Source: VBDM01 sp964430565 (GTDB lineage: Bacteria; Pseudomonadota; Gammaproteobacteria; Burkholderiales; SG8-39). From it: a stretch of DNA of 16,401 nucleotides. Numbering within the stretch: position 1 is the stretch's first letter; every line of letters begins with the position of its first letter. The stretch lies in contig CAYSFD010000022.1 in NCBI GenBank assembly GCA_964430565.1, positions 1 to 16,401 on the forward strand, in the 5' to 3' direction. This document shows positions 15,088 through 16,401 of this stretch, piece by piece. The notes beneath the pieces were generated by a model, which ran no database searches, was not told the origin of the DNA, and saw only the letters and a list, made by a program, of their open reading frames with translations. The position numbers and the translations under genes are program-made.

Positions 15088-16401
15088 TCACTTCCCCGGC
15101 GTATACCAGATCGGCGAGGTGTAGGCGCGCTCCTGGGTCGTCATGGGGACTTCCGGCGGCATTTTGATTCCGTAACGCAGCGCTTCGTAGGCGGTCCAAC
15201 GCGGCGTGGGAATCTCGATGACGCGGGCGTAGTAAAACGCGGGTTGCTTCGCATCGAATTCCGGGTCCGTCCAGGTGGTACTCAGTTCCGGAGAGCCGAT
15301 GGTGTTTTTCCACGTCGCTTTCGCCACGTCCACCGTGTTGCCGACCGCCGGGACTTTCCCGTCAGCGCCGGGCTTGCGGTTGCCGCTCCAGACGACGTCG
15401 TAAACCTTCTCGTGGGTCTTGCCGTCTTTATCCAGCCAGCCTTTGACGATCTGGATGCGATCGAGATTGCCGCTGTACGAATCCTTCATCGCGGCGACGA
15501 GGAAGTTCGGAGACTTGCCGCTCGCGGCTTTGCGCAAATCGCCGCCCATCGGAACTCCCTTCGCGTAGCCAACCCCGGCCGGGAGACGCGACTGCGCGTC
15601 GTCCGCGGTGAAGTCCCAGCCACCGAAGAAGCGGACCACCATGCGCGGGCCGGTCGTGGCATACGTTTCCTTGCGCTTCATGGCGTCGAAGATCGCTTCG
15701 CGCGTGTTCTCGGTCGCCCAGACACCGGCATAACCAGCGGAGGCCTGCTGCCAGCCCTTGACGGTATATTTTGGATCGGGCGACGCGATGACGACGTGTT
15801 CCCACCGGTGCGGCCCGGGTTCGACGCCGGAGTGTTTGCCGAAGAAATTCTCCTCCTCGACCGCCGCCAGTGAGGTGTGCGCGTCGCTGCTGCCGATCAT
15901 GCCGAACTTGAAGGGGTTCACGCCGAGCTTTCGCTCCAGCAACAAGCCGGTCTTGAGGGCTTCGCGCGAGTATTCGTATTGAAACATCCCGGGCTTCTTC
16001 ACCTCGGTGCCGTTGAGGTTGGCCTTGTCCCACTTCTCGTAATCAGCGAACTCGTCATTGGGCGAGAGCGCCGGGTGCGCCTCACTGTCGCCCTTGATCT
16101 GGGTGGCTTCGATGATCGGCTCGAACCGCGCGCGCATCAGCGCCAGCTCCTTCGTGTATGGCTTGCCGTCGAAGGTCTCCACCGAGAACATGCGGCCGTT
16201 GCTCAGGTTGCCGTTGTGCGGGATGGCCAGCACCTCGCCGCCCGTCCGCTTTTCGAAATCGGCCAGATAGGTCCAAAGGTCTTCCGGATTCTGACTGTCG
16301 AACTGGGAGAAAGGCAGGGTGCGGTTCGCCACGCTGGCGTTGCCCCGGAAGAGCACGTTGCGGTGAAGATTGTTGCCGCCCATCGTGGTGTATTCGAAAC
16401 C
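15088..16401 (-). CDS. DUF3604 family exported putative metal-dependent hydrolase (copy 2, 5' end outside window)
   Basis: About 437 codons of a DUF3604 protein. The frame is still open at the right edge, reading GFEYTTMGGNNLHRNVLFRG in place of FIGYEWTSN...NLHRNVIFRG in copy 1, so an internal Met at 16383 is not the start. The N-terminal signal and HxH metal motif lie outside. Visible landmarks: IPHNGNLSNGRMF, ALSPNDEFADYEKW, IGSSDAHTSLAAVEEENFFG, ATTGPRMVVRFFGGWD and a C-terminus at SSPIWYTPGK then TGA. It thus lacks the extra 129-residue C-terminal domain of copy 1. The 8-bp-repeat/S23 cassette begins one base after the stop and separates it from its usual isomerase neighbour. Presumed exported, substrate unknown. 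Confidence 0.9.
   Translation of the reverse strand, partial: GFEYTTMGGNNLHRNVLFRGNASVANRTLPFSQFDSQNPEDLWTYLADFEKRTGGEVLAIPHNGNLSNGRMFSVETFDGKPYTKELALMRARFEPIIEATQIKGDSEAHPALSPNDEFADYEKWDKANLNGTEVKKPGMFQYEYSREALKTGLLLERKLGVNPFKFGMIGSSDAHTSLAAVEEENFFGKHSGVEPGPHRWEHVVIASPDPKYTVKGWQQASAGYAGVWATENTREAIFDAMKRKETYATTGPRMVVRFFGGWDFTADDAQSRLPAGVGYAKGVPMGGDLRKAASGKSPNFLVAAMKDSYSGNLDRIQIVKGWLDKDGKTHEKVYDVVWSGNRKPGADGKVPAVGNTVDVAKATWKNTIGSPELSTTWTDPEFDAKQPAFYYARVIEIPTPRWTAYEALRYGIKMPPEVPMTTQERAYTSPIWYTPGK

Overview
The window is GC-rich bacterial DNA, apart from one clearly AT-richer gene (Fic, about 11058-12180). Exported proteins with Sec, Tat and lipoprotein-type N-termini, and membrane-anchored periplasmic foldases, point to a Gram-negative cell. 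The gene content would fit a Verrucomicrobia/Planctomycetes/Acidobacteria-like or proteobacterial genome, but no marker gene settles the phylum.

Layout. A 5'-truncated AAA ATPase with a DUF234-type nuclease-like tail (3-1283, +) converges on a long block in which every gene lies on the minus strand. Reading that block in its transcription direction (right to left): a DUF3604 protein cut by the window edge (15088-16401); a four-helix-bundle (S23/IVP) gene embedded in arrays of 8-bp repeats (14453-15086); a PpiC-type prolyl isomerase (13569-14507); a HupE/UreJ-2 membrane protein overlapping it by ATGA (12586-13572); a truncated HAD phosphatase tail (12295-12567); an AT-rich Fic gene with an operator-like repeat cluster (11058-12180); a second HAD tail (10926-11039); two sulfatases (9314-10891 and 7504-9096), each followed by a hairpin terminator; a Tat-exported 5'-nucleotidase (5439-7406); a small nucleotidyltransferase pair with a toxin remnant, between 17-bp direct repeats (4514-5381); a second DUF3604 gene (2196-4463); and a second PpiC isomerase sharing one base with it (1327-2196).

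How the genes work together. The backbone is an exported hydrolase cluster: two formylglycine-type sulfatases, a metallophosphatase/5'-nucleotidase, HAD phosphatase relics and two copies of a DUF3604-parvulin module, one with HupE/UreJ-2. A plausible role is periplasmic removal of sulfate and phosphate groups, with the parvulins acting as anchored foldases; this is inference and no substrate can be named.

Three small accessory modules interrupt the backbone: the S23/8-bp-repeat cassette, the Fic gene and the nucleotidyltransferase pair. The most interesting observation is the S23 cassette. Its outer repeat arrays are inverted copies of each other, it lies exactly between the stop of DUF3604 and the start of its isomerase partner (genes that touch in the other copy of the module), and its repeat is read in frame as a new N-terminus of the isomerase.
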